A DNA stretch of 5,976 nucleotides from an uncultured Bacteroidales bacterium (GTDB taxonomy: Bacteria; Bacteroidota; Bacteroidia; Bacteroidales; Paludibacteraceae). The position numbers and the translations under genes were made by a program. Positions 5,693 to 5,976 of this stretch are shown one piece after another. The stretch spans positions 1 through 5,976 of the forward strand of contig CALAUY010000011.1 of NCBI GenBank assembly GCA_937892015.1. Reading direction: 5' to 3'. The notes below the pieces were generated by a model. The model saw nothing but the letters and a program-made list of their open reading frames with translations, made no database searches and was not told the DNA's origin. Position 1 is the first letter of the stretch. Every line of letters starts with the position of its first letter.

Positions 5693-5976
5693 CTACAATA
5701 CTTCCCCGACGGGGGTATAGGGCAACAGGAAGACATCGGCCACAGCTTTGTAGGTGACCTTACCCTCTACGATGTTCAAGCCGCGAGCCAGAGCCACGTC
5801 GTCCTTGCAAGCATTCTTCCATCCCTTGTCGGCCAGCGCAATTGCATAGCGAAGCGTGGCGTTTGTAAGGGCCATCGTGGAAGTGTAAGGTACGGCACCA
5901 GGTATATTGGCTACGGCATAGTGCAGTATGCCATCCACTTCATAGACGGGTTCACTATGGGTGGATGGCATACTGC
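5693..5976 (-). CDS. ald: Alanine dehydrogenase, C-terminal fragment (5' part beyond the right edge)
   Basis: Alanine dehydrogenase interconverts L-alanine and pyruvate plus ammonia with NAD in the cytoplasm. Only about the last 90 of roughly 370 residues are here. They include V-D-G-I-L-H-Y-A-V-A-N-I-P-G-A-V-P (12-28 from the first in-window ATG), S-T-M-A-L-T-N-A-T-L (30-39), L-A-D-K-G-W (46-51) and V-T-Y-K-A-V-A-D-V-F (72-81). The family's hallmark run is H-Y-x-V-A-N-x-P-x-x-V-P-x-T-S-T-x-A-L-T-N-A-T. The stop is TAG at 5695-5693. The ATG at 5971 is not a true start: homologous sequence should continue upstream, and the first four or five codons lie in an inverted repeat that looks artefactual. 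The family usually has a T-T-H or P-T-T-H run before this point, but here it reads M-P-S-T-H. It is the first gene of the same-strand run ald-mfd-kdsB-lysS. Confidence 0.9.
   Translation of the reverse strand, partial: SMPSTHSEPVYEVDGILHYAVANIPGAVPYTSTMALTNATLRYAIALADKGWKNACKDDVALARGLNIVEGKVTYKAVADVFLLPYTPVGEVL
5923..5976. repeat. Terminal 16-bp perfect inverted repeat (fold-back)
   Basis: GCAGTATGCCATCCAC (5923-5938) and GTGGATGGCATACTGC (5961-5976) are exact reverse complements with a 22-base spacer. The outer arm ends exactly at the last base of the window. The inner arm encodes the conserved ald residues V-D-G-I-L, so it is authentic sequence. The outer arm replaces codons that would be expected to match the family. 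It is most simply a snap-back copy at a contig end. Confidence 0.9.

Overview
The window is almost entirely coding on the minus strand and reads as a Bacteroidales, probably Prevotella-like, housekeeping cluster that is joined at its left end to foreign, Firmicutes-like DNA. The evidence for Bacteroidota is the style of the LysS, KdsB, Mfd and alanine dehydrogenase proteins, the KDO (lipopolysaccharide core) gene, and start regions that are A-rich and lack strong Shine-Dalgarno sites. Taxonomy is judged from protein wording only; no search was run.

Layout in transcription order, right to left: the C-terminal end of alanine dehydrogenase (ald, 5976-5693); the complete transcription-repair coupling factor mfd (5642-2247); complete kdsB (2215-1436); and an ORF (1333-245) that starts as lysS. 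The gaps are 50, 31 and 102 bp, all genes point the same way and I see no terminator between them, so a shared transcript is plausible. Two short tandem-repeat arrays lie in the gaps. A 16-bp array (two 8-bp halves) sits between mfd and kdsB, and an 11-bp array between kdsB and lysS. Each array also supplies the last codons and the stop codon of the gene before it.

The 1333-245 ORF is a three-part mosaic. Residues 1 to about 255-266 are a Bacteroidota-type lysyl-tRNA synthetase. Residues from about 267 to 330 are a Firmicutes-type lysyl-tRNA synthetase segment. Residues from about 331 to 362 are the C-terminus of a TAXI-type TRAP transporter solute-binding protein. It is followed three bases later by a DUF1850 protein, the usual partner in TAXI-TRAP operons. 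The joins fall in sequence that the partners plausibly share, and the ORF loses class II motif 3. An assembly or amplification chimera is the best explanation, not a novel fusion enzyme.

The extreme right end carries a perfect 16-bp inverted repeat that folds back into ald and alters the expected protein there. This also looks like an end-of-contig artefact.

I found no RNA gene, CRISPR array, insertion sequence, phage gene or defence system. The most notable features are the mosaic ORF, the fold-back end, the two repeat arrays, and a hairpin at the start of the DUF1850 gene.
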